Below, in pieces: positions 37,093 to 48,537 of a DNA stretch of 64,000 nucleotides. The first letter of the stretch is position 1. Each line of letters starts with the position of its first letter. Source of the DNA: Ramazzottius varieornatus (lineage: Eukaryota > Tardigrada > Eutardigrada > Parachela > Ramazzottiidae). The position numbers and the translations under genes were made by a program. The notes beneath the pieces were generated by a model. The model saw only the letters and a list, made by a program, of their open reading frames with translations. It was not told the origin of the DNA and ran no database searches. The DNA is taken from the NCBI GenBank assembly GCA_001949185.1, contig BDGG01000002.1, positions 4,330,448 to 4,394,447 on the forward strand. The letters run 5' to 3'.

Positions 37093-38078
37093 CATTAGAC
37101 GCAGCAGCAACGTGTCGTTACGTTACTATAAACTATAAACTTCTTCGGTGAATACTAACAATCGAAAGTTGAAGAAGTTGAAAAGTGAATTGCTTTTTGC
37201 TGTCCGCCCGCCTTCACCTTCTCCATCTGCTCTTTCTTGCCTATACTTGCCCAAGGTTTTGTTCTGAAGACAACTGCGCATCAGAACGTTGCAGCCGGTT
37301 TCCGGGGACGATGATTTTTCCTTGTTGGGCGGGTCGAAGATCGCAAAGATGTTTGACTGCTTACTTTAAAGTACCGACGAAGTCGCACAGGATTGGGTCC
37401 GGGTGCGTGTAAAAAGACTGGCCAGAACTGGCAGAATCTGGTGTTATATGTGATGTCATAGCGAACAGCTGATCAGTACACACGTTCACCAAATATTTCA
37501 CCTACTATCCGGGCAGTCTTTTCACACGCACCCGGACCGACTACATCGGTACTTTAAAATAATGTTTTGATCACTATGATCAGGCTGCACTGTATGCATT
37601 ACCTGTGCATGCGCGGGAATGACCGATATGTTCGCGAGCCTGCTTGTCGATTCTGATTCTAATAAATTTGGGATTTATCATTAGTAATGAATTCCACAGA
37701 ATGGTGAAACGGCACCTTTGACCAGTTCACGTAGTCGGCTCCAACGAAGCTTACGTGCGGCACCGTTGCTGAGTATCTGACCAGACGCGCGCCACCTGTC
37801 GGGGAACCTCATGACCGTTCCGGGACACAAATGTTCATTTCGGTCTTTTCTAGTAGAACCTACAGTTGAAAATGTTAGTCTTCATTTTCATTTGTGAAAC
37901 AATGTTTGAAGAATAGTCTTTTAGTTCGGCAAAACTGAAAACCCTCCACTGATCATTGACTACTGACCAGTGGTCATGCGTATGATCAAATTTGACGTCC
38001 GTTTTGAACGACGAAACCGAATCTCTGTTTCCATTCAGGCTAATCCTCAACTCCCTTTTCACTGATTTACTTGGGGTA
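37093..38078 (-). repeat. dispersed repeat, copy B (inverted relative to copy A)
   Basis: Reverse-complement relative of 9205-10001 along its full length. It is longer by about 0.2 kb because a short inverted-repeat element (37364-37559) has inserted. Similarity begins at GCAGCAGCAACGTG and ends at CTTGGGGTA. Confidence 0.8.
37364..37559. mobile_element. nested MITE inside dispersed repeat B
   Basis: Termini CTTTAAAGTACCGA and TCGGTACTTTAAAA, with further paired blocks GGTCCGGGTGCGTG / CACGCACCCGGACC. TA lies on both sides (37362-37363 and 37560-37561). Copy A lacks this segment, so the insertion is shown by comparison of the two copies. No coding capacity. Confidence 0.85.
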
Positions 38079-40063
38079 CATGTACTGTGCTTTCGTGTTT
38101 GCTAATCGAGCCACCAACACTTTTTTCGGCGATAAGCAAGTCACGAACGGAAAGGTATCCTGCGATGGATAGTAAGGACACTTGTACTGCATGTATCCCA
38201 AGTCATGTTCGGCAAGGCCGCAAGGTTCGCGACCGTACGCAGTACTATAGGTGAAAATTACCTGTATTGCACGTCGTGATACCATTACTGTGGTGCGGAG
38301 CATCGGCTTCATTTTTAGTCATCCTGTACATCTCTGACATTTTGTTCTGCTTTCTTCAAGGTGGCCTAACTTCGAGAAATGTAAATCCGAATTAGAAAAA
38401 TAATATTATTACAGATTATTACCACGTGAAGTCATGAAGATCCTTTTGGAGCGTCTAGGAAACACATATCAGTAAAACAGGTAAAAGATATGGTGATTAC
38501 GTAATATTTCGATATTAGGAGCTGCTACCCCCTCCTGTAAGCACTGCGTAAGATTGCCAGAGCCACTACCTAAAACCCATTTATTACGTAAGATTTTCAA
38601 GACCCCATGAGACGCCAAAAAAACGCACTTCCACCGAAAAAACGGGGACGGTGGTGCAAGCTGAGTTCGGTTCTCACTACCGGAGGAAGTTTTCAAACAC
38701 GAATACCCTAGTCAAACTTCAAATCTACTGTGCATCTTGATCGACGTTAACATTGTCGGATCGAATCCAGCTTAAAACATGAGTCACAACTTCCGGTCCC
38801 TCGGCACCCTCGTCGACTACGGTTGGTCTCGCCGCCTCTTTCACTTCCATGACATCGTCGAGTTCATGACTTTGGTTGTCCTCCTCCGAAGGTTCCGCAC
38901 ACTGGTGTAACTTGACCGCGACCTGCGTAGCATGGTATAGTTCGCAACGCTTGCCCACCATGTTTTTTTTGCGGGCTTAAGGAAAAACAGACAGAACGGC
39001 GCGGCGGTGGAAGGGATCAAGCACGGATGCGCAGAGTAGGTGCATATGTCTGGGGGTCGCTTAGGGCCAATAACCAGCTGGTTTGCGGCGAGTGACGGTT
39101 CGAGTCTCAAAAGTGGGGCTTTTACAGGCTTTGGGAACTACTCTAATTAAATATTTGATTTTTAATTCTCTTACGTAAGATTCTTGAGACCCCTACCCCC
39201 TTCCCGTAGAACTTCTGTAAGACTACCTGGACCAGTACCCCCCTCTGGACGCTTTACGTGATACTTGAACGGTCCCTATGTCATTCCTGATTAGATCAAA
39301 CAGTCAAGTCATTAGGGGTTTACCTCGCTTACACTGCGTCAGTGCGTCTATGTGCAGAATGCAGATGCGCAATTTGGAAATGGCAAAAGTTTCACAGTTC
39401 GAGGTAAACGACATAATTCGGGCATAGTGATTTTTCACTCGTAATTTGGGCATATTTTTTCTCACCTCCTGCTGCGCGTAATGAACTGTTTTTTGTTTCG
39501 TGAGGTATACTGATCCCTTTTCTCGCGATTTCAGTAGGTTTGAGAACGACAAAGCGTTGTGAATCACGGGAATTTGGCCTGGGAGAGAGATTGGTCTGTC
39601 CAATGTTAGAAAGCCCAGTGATATCAACAGGCGTACAATGAGAGATGAATCAAGCGTTGACGATCATGTTCAAACTTTTCGCGTTGCCCGAATTATGGTG
39701 CGAAACCGATATGCCCGAATTATGTCGTATACGTTGTATATTATGTTGTATATTATGTCGTATTGTAATTTACCTCGTATTCAAGATTTCAAGTTCTCGC
39801 TCCGTCCCCCGAAGTGTGCCATGTTAAAATTTGCCCGGTCAGCTCCATTTCGTTAGTGTCTAGCGCCCTAACAAACTTTCAAGTGAACAGCACAAATTTC
39901 AGTTTTTGTAATTTTGTACGACCTGTGTCCATTTTATCACGGCACGCGGGGTCGGCAGAGTTTAGGCCCTGATGAAGTTCAGGCATTCTAAAGCCCTGAA
40001 ATTGGGGTAAACTATGGCAAGCCTGAGGCTCTGAGCTAATGGCGGAAGAACAGGGAAGCATGA
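38079..40063. other. gene-poor stretch with inverted repeats
   Basis: GACATAATTCGGGCAT at 39410-39425 recurs as its exact complement at 39711-39726, marking a small foldback of about 0.32 kb. Minus-strand frames at 38725-38961 (acidic) and 38067-38312 (which runs into repeat copy B) have no recognisable domain. TTACGTAAGAT-type words recur at about 38580 and 39170. Confidence 0.4.
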
Positions 40064-40113
40064 NNNNNNNNNNNNNNNNNNNNNNNNNNNNNNNNNNNNN
40101 NNNNNNNNNNNNN
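40064..40113. other. assembly gap (50 N)
   Basis: Run of exactly 50 N, a conventional scaffold gap of unknown true length. The minus-strand frame 39962-40369 crosses it and cannot be judged. Confidence 0.99.
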
Positions 40114-41105
40114 CAATCAGCTTGAGTCTTCGATTTGTCGCCACAAGACCCTCATATAGGGGCATTGCGCTTGCCCCAACGCTTACACCGTTCCAGGCGT
40201 CATGCTCCCCTGCCGGAAGATCAAAGAGACATTGTTTTGGACTGAAAGGGGTCTCAACCCAGTAATCGTCTGTTGTACTTACGCTGGTCCACACACAAGG
40301 AATGGCACACACGCCAAATGGGCAACGCCTGTGACGGCCAGCACCTGGTACAGGCCGTACAGCAGTCAACCTGGCATACTAGTCGTCAGCAAACAGTGAT
40401 TCTATCCCAGTGGCCGACCCACTAAAGCCAATGGTCAATCGAGCAACACCGATTGTCAGCCACCTGCAGGCAGTCTAGCAAGAACAATGGTCACTTTTGG
40501 TAGTCAATCTAGTGACAGTAGCAAGACCCATGGTGGCGGGTCTACGTATACCCTGTTGATCGTGCAGGGCCAGAGTTGTACTATCGACAGGGTCACCAAT
40601 TCCGTATTAATCAAGACGCGAATATCCTCAAATGATTAGTACAGAATTGATTGATCACATCAGACGTCACGAATCATGACTCATCAAAAACATGGAAAAA
40701 TCTGTCAATAAATTTAGAAAAATCAGAGAAAATCGTAGAATCAAGGATCGTGCTGTCTGGAGCTCAAGCACCCGTGATGAGTTTGCGATTTAGGGTCCCT
40801 TGGGTATTGCTTCTTCGAATCGGCGTCTGAGGAGTTCAATACACCGATGGACGGATGATTACCCAGTGAAGTAAGGTAAACACGGAACGGCCTTCGAAGA
40901 TTAAGTACGGCCCAACACCAAGACGGCATTCAATCAGTCAATATTTTCCAGTCTGCAAAAACTGCCTCTAATGTCGCTCGACCACTGGCTCTCTTGACTA
41001 GCAAAGATATGATTTCCGCACCGATGATCAAGTTGCCAGTTCTTGTGGTTCGCGACAGGTGGCACGCGGCAACTGTGTAGTTTTTGATATTAGGCTGGGT
41101 AAGTC
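40114..41105. other. gene-poor stretch before the hAT element
   Basis: Apart from a possible minus-strand coding fragment around 40190-40370 next to the gap (DLPAGEHDAWNG with plausible splice sites), nothing is recognised. About 41049-41066 resembles the ACAGGTGGC block of the dispersed repeat. Confidence 0.35.
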
Positions 41106-42118
41106 GTCCGTCTTAAGGATGGGGGTTCCAAGTTCCGTTCATTCCAACTCCTATAGGAGCATAGGAATTCCTTCCAGTTCCAGCTGAACTCGATTTGGAG
41201 CACTGGAATTCCTATTTGGAAAACTAGACGCGATTTGGAATTCCAGCACTGTCAATCAATGTGGAGAACTGGAGTACCTGTTTGGAAACCAGGAACCGAT
41301 CTGGAATTCCAGTTGCGATCTAATGTAGCTGACTTGGCACAGTGGGACTGCGAAAGCTTCCACCAAGTAATTATGTTTTTGGGAGTTTCTTGCCTTTTTA
41401 GTACGGTATTTGCGATACCGCGCTAGCAGATTACTTTAAACAATACAGTGGGTGCACCTGCTGTATTGTTCATTTTGTCGTTCTTTGTTGTGTTCTCCTT
41501 CCCTGAGAACAGATGGCTCCTTCGGAGGAGGAGTACTGGAGGTGAAACGAGAGGCAAAGTTACGCCTGGACATATGGGCCGAATTCGACAGGAAGAAGGA
41601 GAAAATCGAGAAGACGCGGCATCACCAAGCTACTTGCAAGCATTGCAAGAAAGCGAACGTCCTTCGACTGGAGATTATTCGTGGTGAGAAGTACTGTCTG
41701 CAAAACCACCTGACCAAATGCAAGCATGTCCTTAAAGAAGTCAAGAGTAAATATGCTGCAAGACCTGAGAAGAAAGCAGAGCCTGATCCAAGAGGCAAGA
41801 AACAGTCGAGCATGTTTGGATTTCTGGATCGAAGCTTGACCAAAGTCGAGAAGCAGCAGTTCGAGATACTTCTTGCGGACACCTGGGCTGACAGTAACTT
41901 CTCCTTACAGTCCATTGAGAATGAATCACTGGTCAAGTTGTTTCAGTTTCTACGACTAACCGTGGAAATGCATTCCCGAAGGGTTTTGACGGATCGAATC
42001 CTGAAATCGAGAATCAACGATGCTGTATCGCAGGTCACGCAAGCCATCAGCCACAAGAAGGATGTCACATTGACGTTTGATGGCTTCAAAAACGTTTCTC
42101 AGAACAAACTCTTGGGTA

Positions 42119-42156
42119 ACGTAACCAACCGGTGGTGCACCACCGGTTGGTTACGT
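42119..42156. repeat. perfect 38-bp palindrome in transposase coding sequence
   Basis: Centre GGTGGTGCACCACC with arms ACGTAACCAACC / GGTTGGTTACGT. Coding frames on either side differ. Removing 29 bp (42126-42154) between the GTAAC and GTTAC repeats restores one frame. Confidence 0.9.
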
Positions 42157-42393
42157 CTTTTTACCGTTTGACACCGATTGTGTTCGAAAGCGTGGAAGAT
42201 ATCAGTGGTCTCAACTACAACGGGGAATACGTCGTTGTTGAAGTCGCCGCAGTCATACAGACAATGGAGCACAAGTACGGAAGTACGTTTCGTGCTGTTA
42301 CATGCGATTCAGATGGCGCTCACATCAAGGCTCGTCGACTGTTGTCTGCAAAGTACGAACACATGCTGATCCTGGCTTGTAGTGCCAACCAGG

Positions 42394-45071
42394 CAGAGCA
42401 TAAAAATAGTCCGTTAAGCGGAACTGAACTGCAGTTAACGGAAGTTTCGGTCCGCTTCCGTTCTGGAATACCCGAAATTATTTCCGCTTTTTTCCGTTCG
42501 GTTTCTGACAGAATGACGTTCCGCCCGTTCCGTTCTGATCGGACTGGCTGTTAGAAACCGAAATAATTACGTAACACAGCCGCATAGCAGAGCACGTAAG
42601 GTATAGTCAAATACGGCTTGATTTCTGACCATCGCGCAACTCATTGAGCAAGTCGCTGGGTTGTATCGAAGACTCTTATGTATTCTGAATCGACTTGCTA
42701 ACTTGCGGTTGATTCTTGTATTAGTTTGGTCCTGGATTTAGTCCGCTGGTTTTGATATCGTCTCTTAATCTACCACGTCGCTGGCAGGCCGGATCATGTA
42801 AGTGCAGCTCATATTCGGTTAGAGTACGGTGAGATAATAGTGGTTTTGTAGGTCTGGACAGAGTTCGGGCGATGAAGGTGAACTGGAGCTGATAGATCTG
42901 ACCGGCGAAGCCTTGAAGAAGCAAGCTGCGAAGAAAGTTAAGGCGTCAACCTCACTGCAGCTAAGAGGACTTACGGTAGCCGAGGTACAACGCGGCATCA
43001 AAGATGAGTCTTTGGCGACTAAAGAGAATGCAAGTGGAAGAAGTGCCGTGTGGGAAGATTTCTTACGAGTAGTCACAGTGGATACGGACGAGGTGCTGGA
43101 GTTCGTTGCCCGTAAGAACTGCACTCAAGTGTACACTTTCAGCATTAAGACCGGAACAACCTCGCTATTACACCATTCAGCCAAGTGTAAGGAGAAAGCC
43201 GCACGTTCGATACAGCAGTATCTAAAGGTCGGAGTAACGACGGAAGAAACGTCGGAAGCTCTTGCAAAGTAATATTGAAATTGCTAATTTAATCTTACGT
43301 TATTGTTTGACGAATTTTGATGTGTGCTATTGTTCAAAGATTCTGTGCTTTGAATTCTCGAGCATTCCGAGTGTGCGAAGGAAAAGGATTCGAGCTGATG
43401 ATTGACACGGTGTTGGGGATAGCAAGAAAGCATAAAGGAGCTCCTTTTCCTGCTCGCGAACTTCTTCCATCTGCTGCCACCGTTAGCACCAGCGTGACCA
43501 ACCAAGCTAAAGCTCTACGGACGATAAGTGTTCCAAAGCTGAAAAAGATCCTTACAACCAGAGGTGTCTATATCAGCCTGGATGGATGAACGGAAGATTA
43601 CACAAAGACCAAGTACATGGAGGACTGCATTCTAAAGGAAGAGCTGATTACTATATCTGAGTTCGATGCGACTAAGAGTCAGACAGGTAAGCTTAGATTT
43701 TACTCGTAATCAAAAGCATTGTCGGATTACGGGCTGGTGTTTTGCAGCTGGGGCAGTTCGTGACTTTGTGTTTATGACTTGGGCAGACATTTGCATCTCA
43801 GAAGAAGAATGCGCGGAGGTCACGTTCATAACAGATGCTGCTGCTACTATGATTGCTGCCTTCAGAGTTCCAAATAGAACCATTCTCAAACGTGTCAGCT
43901 GTGCTTGTCATATGATCAACACATGCTTACAAAACTCAGTTTACCAGAAGCCAAATTCGCAGTTCAAACTGAGTGATGAAGGACTTCCCATTTCAACCTT
44001 CAGTCCTGTAAGTCGCTGGTAACGTACTGCAAGCAAGCCTATTTTAGCCGCCGTCTGTCGGTTGCCCCTGTTCAAGCGGTCGAAAGGCGGTGGAACTCCA
44101 ACCTGGACATGCTGGATTCTATTATCCGGCTCGAAGAAATCTTGCAAGAAAGAGACGAAACAAACCGACTTCCGGGACCTGTCGACTTTCTCCGTACTGT
44201 GGCTAAGCTGCTGCGACCCTTCAAGACTGCCACGTTGGCTCTAGTCATCGAGCATTCCTACGATACACCTGGTCGTACCATCAAAATCCGGGCGCACGTC
44301 AGTCAGCCAATTTCTGAAGAGTTCCGAGACTTACCCCAGTACAGCGCTCTTGTGGCATCTCAGGTAAGATTAAACTTCGTTGACACCACATGACATGTTT
44401 CTCAGTCACTGACGAACTTCCGTATTTGCAGAAACAGCTTAAGAAAGTCTGTGACGTTAAACTGGTCGATGGAGAACTACACAAAGCAGCAGTGTTCCTC
44501 AATCCAGCCATGAAAGGTCTCCTGATGTACCCTACCGCCGAACAAAGTGCGATTATCAATCACGCTGACGAGATAAGTCTCTATCAAAGCCTGCCGCCAG
44601 CTGTAAGCTCCAAACCGATCCTGGAATTCTGGCAAGAGCATGCAGCCACTCTTCCGAAGCTTTACAAGCTGGCTGTGCGGGTTCTCGCGGTTCCCGCCTC
44701 TAGCTGTTCCCCCGAAAGACTGTTCAATGATGCTGGAAATGTTTCCACCGAAAAGAGAACTTACCTAGCCAGCGAGAAGTTAGATGATCTGCTGTACTTG
44801 AAGTGGAATTTGGTTGTGGAAGATAGTGGAAAGCCGAAGACATCGGCGAAAAATAGTTTACCGAAGGATGTTAAAGCGTGAATCTTTGGCGATCATGAAC
44901 TGTTAATTTCTGTGCGAACGGTGTATTTTAGTTTCGGTTCCGAACATCGAAATCTTCCGTTCAGTTCCGTTAAAAGATTTGCGATTGCTTTCCGCTCGTT
45001 TCCGTTTTCGTTTTCGTTTTTTTGAAAAATGTGGATTTGGTTTCCGGTTTATCGAACGGTTTTATGCTCTG
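42394..45071 (+). mobile_element. nested hobo/Hermes-like hAT transposon (2.7 kb)
   Basis: Begins CAGAGCATAAAA and ends TTTTATGCTCTG. Flanks CAACCAGG (42386-42393) and CCACCAGG (45072-45079) match at 7 of 8 positions. It sits inside the coding region of the outer transposase, whose protein similarity resumes exactly on the far side (KYEHMLILACSAN | HQVNLIFRD). It carries its own transposase (42913-44881). Confidence 0.93.
42913..44881 (+). pseudogene. hobo/Hermes-like hAT transposase with nonsense codon
   Basis: Segments: a degenerate BED finger (42913-43272; VWEDF, TTSLLHHSAKC, one zinc-binding Cys apparently lost), an N-terminal region at 43317-43589 (RAFRVCEGKGFELM, ELLPSAATVS), a catalytic-core part near 43800-43930 (VTFITDAAATMIAAF, CACHMINTCLQ), RRWNSNLDMLDSI near 44090-44115, and a full dimerisation block at 44640-44810 (LPKLYKLAVRVLAVP, SSCSPERLFNDAGN, KLDDLLYLKWN). 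SLDG is followed by TGA at 43587-43589, where the family has Trp before TEDYTK. The copy is therefore probably inactive although most of the length is preserved. Confidence 0.85.
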
Positions 45072-45370
45072 CCACCAGGTCAATCTCATCTTTAGAGACG
45101 TACTAAAGCTGGTGCCAGAATTCAGAGAGGTGATATCAAGTTCACTAGCCGTCATCTCTTGGCTCAATGAAAGTGGTTTGTCTCGTGGTCGCCTCACCTC
45201 CATCCAGAAAAGTCTTTATGGAAAGCCGTTTTTCTTACCAAAGCCTACCGATACTCGCTGGTATTCGTATTACTTTAGTCTGCAGAAAATTCAGAAATGC
45301 AAAACGGCTTTTCTCGTAAGTGGTTTTGCATAGTTACTAGACGCTATCGTAATAAATTTTTGTGCAGTAA

Positions 45371-45396
45371 ATATCAGGTGGTGCACCACCGGATAT
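45371..45396. repeat. GGTGGTGCACCACC palindrome, second copy
   Basis: ATATCAGGTGGTG followed by CACCACCGGATAT, one mismatch. Lies in a probable intron of the outer transposase. Same core as 42119-42156. Confidence 0.8.
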
Positions 45397-46046
45397 TTTC
45401 ATCACAGCTGCTTTTACTCGCAGGCGTCTGCCGAGAAGCTTCAAGGTACAAAAGACTTCGGAAAAGATGCACTTCCAGAAAAACACCGAGAAACTTCTGA
45501 GAATGATGCATTCTGGACAATTTTAAGACAGGTTCTCCATGTACTCGGGCCACTAGTGAAAGCTCTGGCAACGGCAGAGTCCGATGATTGCACCTTGGCA
45601 GACATTGGTGTTTGCTTCGGTGACATCTACGAATCTTTCGAGAAGATGTTGGACGAAGGTGTAAGGAAGATCGTGCTTGCTGCGTTAGAAAGTCGATGGG
45701 CAAAGTTCTACGATCCTGAGCTGATGGTTTGTGCCATGGTTCTCCATCCAAAAGTCAAGATGTCTTCGTTCAGGGCGGATCATTCCACGTTGCGCATTGG
45801 CCCTTTTGATGTGATCTGCACGAAACTCTACATCAAGTTGTTCGGCAAAAACCCAGGCAAACAAGGGCAGTCCCTGGTTCATTACTTAACAAACAGAAAT
45901 GTTTTTGAGCCCAAGTATGCATCTCATTTTGACAATCCGTTTGACTTCTGGGAATATACTTCAGCCGCCCACAAGGAGCTGGCAGAGCTGGCCGTTAGTT
46001 CTTCTTAAAGTCTCACCGCATGCGGCAGGTAAGGTCTGTGATGAAC

Positions 46047-46072
46047 ATATCGGGTGGTGGACCACCTGATAT
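46047..46072. repeat. GGTGGTG-type palindrome, third copy
   Basis: ATATCGGGTGGTG followed by GACCACCTGATAT, within a probable intron of the outer transposase just before the dimerisation exon. Confidence 0.75.
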
Positions 46073-46735
46073 TCACGGCATTCAATTAATAACGCTCAAA
46101 TAAACTGTTTTTTAATCGTAATACTTCGTTCCGCAGGTATGGGAAGATTTTGGAGTACGATGGATGGAGTACACAATACAGAAAAGAACCGCATGGGAGT
46201 GGAGCTTGCAACTGGACTTTCTACCATTAGGATGGAGCTACGCCGTGGACGACCCTCAACTGGAGGATCTCGAAAAGGAAGTAGGAGAGGTGAATTCGAT
46301 CGACTTGGTCGAGCCGACGGGAGCTGCACCTGCTGACGCCCGTTGACTAACCAGCAAAGTATTGTTAGTGAGTTTTCGGACTTTATTGATGTTTTCTAGG
46401 AAGCTGGCGTTGAAGATGCGGCGGAGCTAGTCAGGGATTCAGTGACTGTAGATTTCTTCACGTTGAACGATTCGTTTGGGTACAAACCGCCGGTTGAACA
46501 GAACATGTGATGTTTACTATGATAGACTATTTGTGTCAAAGTATTTGGACCTGATTTTCGGCAGTAAATTGCTGTGCCTACTGTTTCCTAAGCTTTTGAT
46601 TAACTTTTTGGAGTTCCGATTTTTTACCTGTTTGATTTCGCAACTGGAATACAGGAATTTAGGAACTCTTCGGAATTCCATCCAGTTCCAGTTCCAAGGA
46701 GCTAGTCCATAGGAACCCCCATCCTTAGTCCGTCC

Positions 46736-47294
46736 ATCGCTGGCTCAATATTACGGTACGCATTTGTGATTGATTGCTTGAAATGCGTCGACGGCAGTTA
46801 CAACGTAACGTAGGAAGAGCCCTTAAATTGCAGATGTTGTCTGTGGAAAGCCTGAGCCTATGACGATTAGCGGATAGATCAAAGAGGATAACGATGTGTC
46901 GTTCACCTCACTACGTCATTTAATGTTTGTCAGTCAACCAATTAACTGTCAACCAATCCGTCGGTCAACCAGTCAACCCATCAACTCCGCTGACGCCCGG
47001 TGCTACGCCGTCATAGGCGTGGACAATTAGAAGATATGTTATCAGTCATATTACATGACATGACAAATTCCAAGACATGACTTGACAAACTCAGAAATAA
47101 ATCGTCATATTACATGACATGACAAATTCCAAAAGTGTTCGGAAAAATTCCAGAAAGATTTGGGGAATATGCAGAGCCCTTCCAATGCGTACCGGAATGC
47201 CTGACGAGGTACGACTCAGACTCTCCGGAGGATTCACTTATTATACTGCACTACCAGAGTTGACTTCGGCTGACTGGCGTTGTCACGAATAGAC
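46736..47294. other. short simple and direct repeats, no gene
   Basis: GTCAACCA-type units recur at about 46930-46985. GTCATATTACATGACATGAC occurs twice, 58 bp apart (47045 and 47104). No coding signal. Confidence 0.6.
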
Positions 47295-47726
47295 TAGAGC
47301 ACGGAATCTGGCCGCATGCGCTGTACTGCACTGCAGCTGTACTGTGCTGCAGCACAGCTGCAGCGCGTGAACTGAAGAAATTTGTGCGGCACAGTACAGC
47401 ATACAGCAGAAAGCCAGACTACCGCGCAGATCCACTTACCGAAACCTAACAAGAATTACAGTTTTTAAGCATTCGAACGTTAGCCGTCTCAGCTTTGCCG
47501 TACTTCAGGGCAACGTTCTCCAGGTTGACTACCGATTTTGCTGACTGAATTACAAACCTCGTCAATACATCGGCGTTCCGCGCAGTTGCACCAGGTCGAC
47601 GTGCGTCTGCAGCACAGTTGCTTAGCACTGGGCATGAAAGTTGTGCAGCACAGCGCAGCGTACAGTGCCCTGGTATAAGCGCAGCACAGTTACAGCGTAC
47701 TTTTGGACCTGCGGCCCAATGCTCTA
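47295..47726. mobile_element. hAT-type short element with perfect 8-bp duplication
   Basis: Flanked by GAATAGAC on both sides (47287-47294 and 47727-47734). Ends TAGAGCACGGAATCTGGCCG and the complement of TAGAGCATTGGGCCGC. Subterminal GCAGCACAG / CTGTGCTGC words are dense at both ends and the first 130 bp can fold strongly. No transposase. Confidence 0.92.
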
Positions 47727-47957
47727 GAATAGACTCTTTCCGAGCTCTCTACTGGCGTAGAGTAAGCCCCGATAAACGGGCAAATTTACGGGATTCAAAT
47801 AAAAGACGAGTTAAAATCGGGACCAAAGCGAACGGCAAACGAGACTGCAGGCGTACATTACTGTTTTTCGAGTTCACAGGGCTTCGGCGAACGATTTACA
47901 AAGCATACATGCGGAAAAGAGAGGAAAGCTGAAATAAGAATTTATGACTTCCAGATG

Positions 47958-48240
47958 AAATGCACATACAGAACAACTTACGCGAAGAACAATAATTCGG
48001 ACCAAATTTGAGAATCTCAAGAAATAGTTAAATAAATAAATAAACCGAAGTACAAATAAACCGAAATATAAATCTGGAGAATCTCAAAAAATAGCTCGAA
48101 TAAAAAAATCGAAATAATATGTTGAGAATCTCCAAAGATAATACGTAGAACAAACAAGAAATCGTTGCGAGAATCTGAAAAATAGTTCGAATAAACAAAG
48201 CGAAATAAAATCTTGAGAATCCCAAAAAATGGTTCGCGTA
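47958..48240. repeat. degenerate tandem repeat, about 46-bp unit
   Basis: Five units, each starting GAGAATCTC or a close variant, followed by AAAAAATAG, CGAATAAA and CGAAATAA blocks. AT-rich; unit lengths vary from about 45 to 67 bp. Confidence 0.75.
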
Positions 48241-48537
48241 ATTCAAATCAGAACTCTGAAAATTGGGGGACCATTTCATCTGAATACCACGTGATCGAGT
48301 TCGGTCACACAACCAAGCGACTGGAGATGTTCTCGGTTCTCTTACATATTAAAATCTTATGAAGGAACTGTCTCCTGATCGTCTGGCGTCACGCGAGCAC
48401 ATGACCGACCATACTGTCTTGAAACATTCTTTTTCAGGCTAAACGACAATGAGGAGAGCTCATACATGGTCACGTGACTTGACAGTCAGCCAGCTACAAG
48501 CGTAGAAAGCAGCAGACTAGTGATTCCGTCGCACTAG

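Larger units (their letters stand above)
41521..46509 (+). pseudogene. broken hAT transposase (BED finger, DUF659, hATC-like)
   Basis: Pieces in order: a BED-type finger around 41570-41740 (IWAEFDRKKE, TCKHCKK, LQNHLTKCKH), the DUF659-like stretch VTLTFDGFKNVSQNKLLGNV, then after a frame change LTPIVFESVEDISGLNYNGEY to about 42393. The chain resumes at 45072 beyond the nested element (HQVNLIFRDVLKLV, TDTRWYSYYF) and continues at about 45425-46008 (FWEYTSAAHKELAELA). It then shifts frame into VSPHAAG, and across an intron to FWSTMDGVHNTEKNRMG, a degenerate hAT dimerisation block. Three lesions are visible: a palindromic insertion with frame change at 42119-42156, the nested transposon, and a shift near 45995-46008. 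The exact start is unknown; a last exon near 46400-46509 is tentative. Confidence 0.8.
41114..46727 (+). mobile_element. hAT transposon (5.6 kb) containing a second hAT
   Basis: Terminal inverted repeats TAAGGATGGGGGTTCC and GGAACCCCCATCCTTA, flanked by GTCCGTCT (41106-41113) and GTCCGTCC (46728-46735), an 8-bp duplication with one mismatch. Subterminal GGAATTCC and TTCCAGTTCCAG words occur at both ends. It encodes a BED-finger, DUF659-like hAT transposase that is broken by a nested hAT element at 42394-45071 and by frame changes. Confidence 0.92.

Noticed and set aside
39962-40369. Minus-strand frame across the N gap containing DLPAGEHDAWNG
   Set aside because: May contain a genuine exon, but the gap and the absence of other exons prevent any gene model.
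47310-47420. Dense GCAGCAC/CTGCTG palindromes as a microRNA or structural RNA gene
   Set aside because: They lie at the end of an element with perfect 8-bp target duplications and recur at its other end, so they are transposon subterminal repeats.
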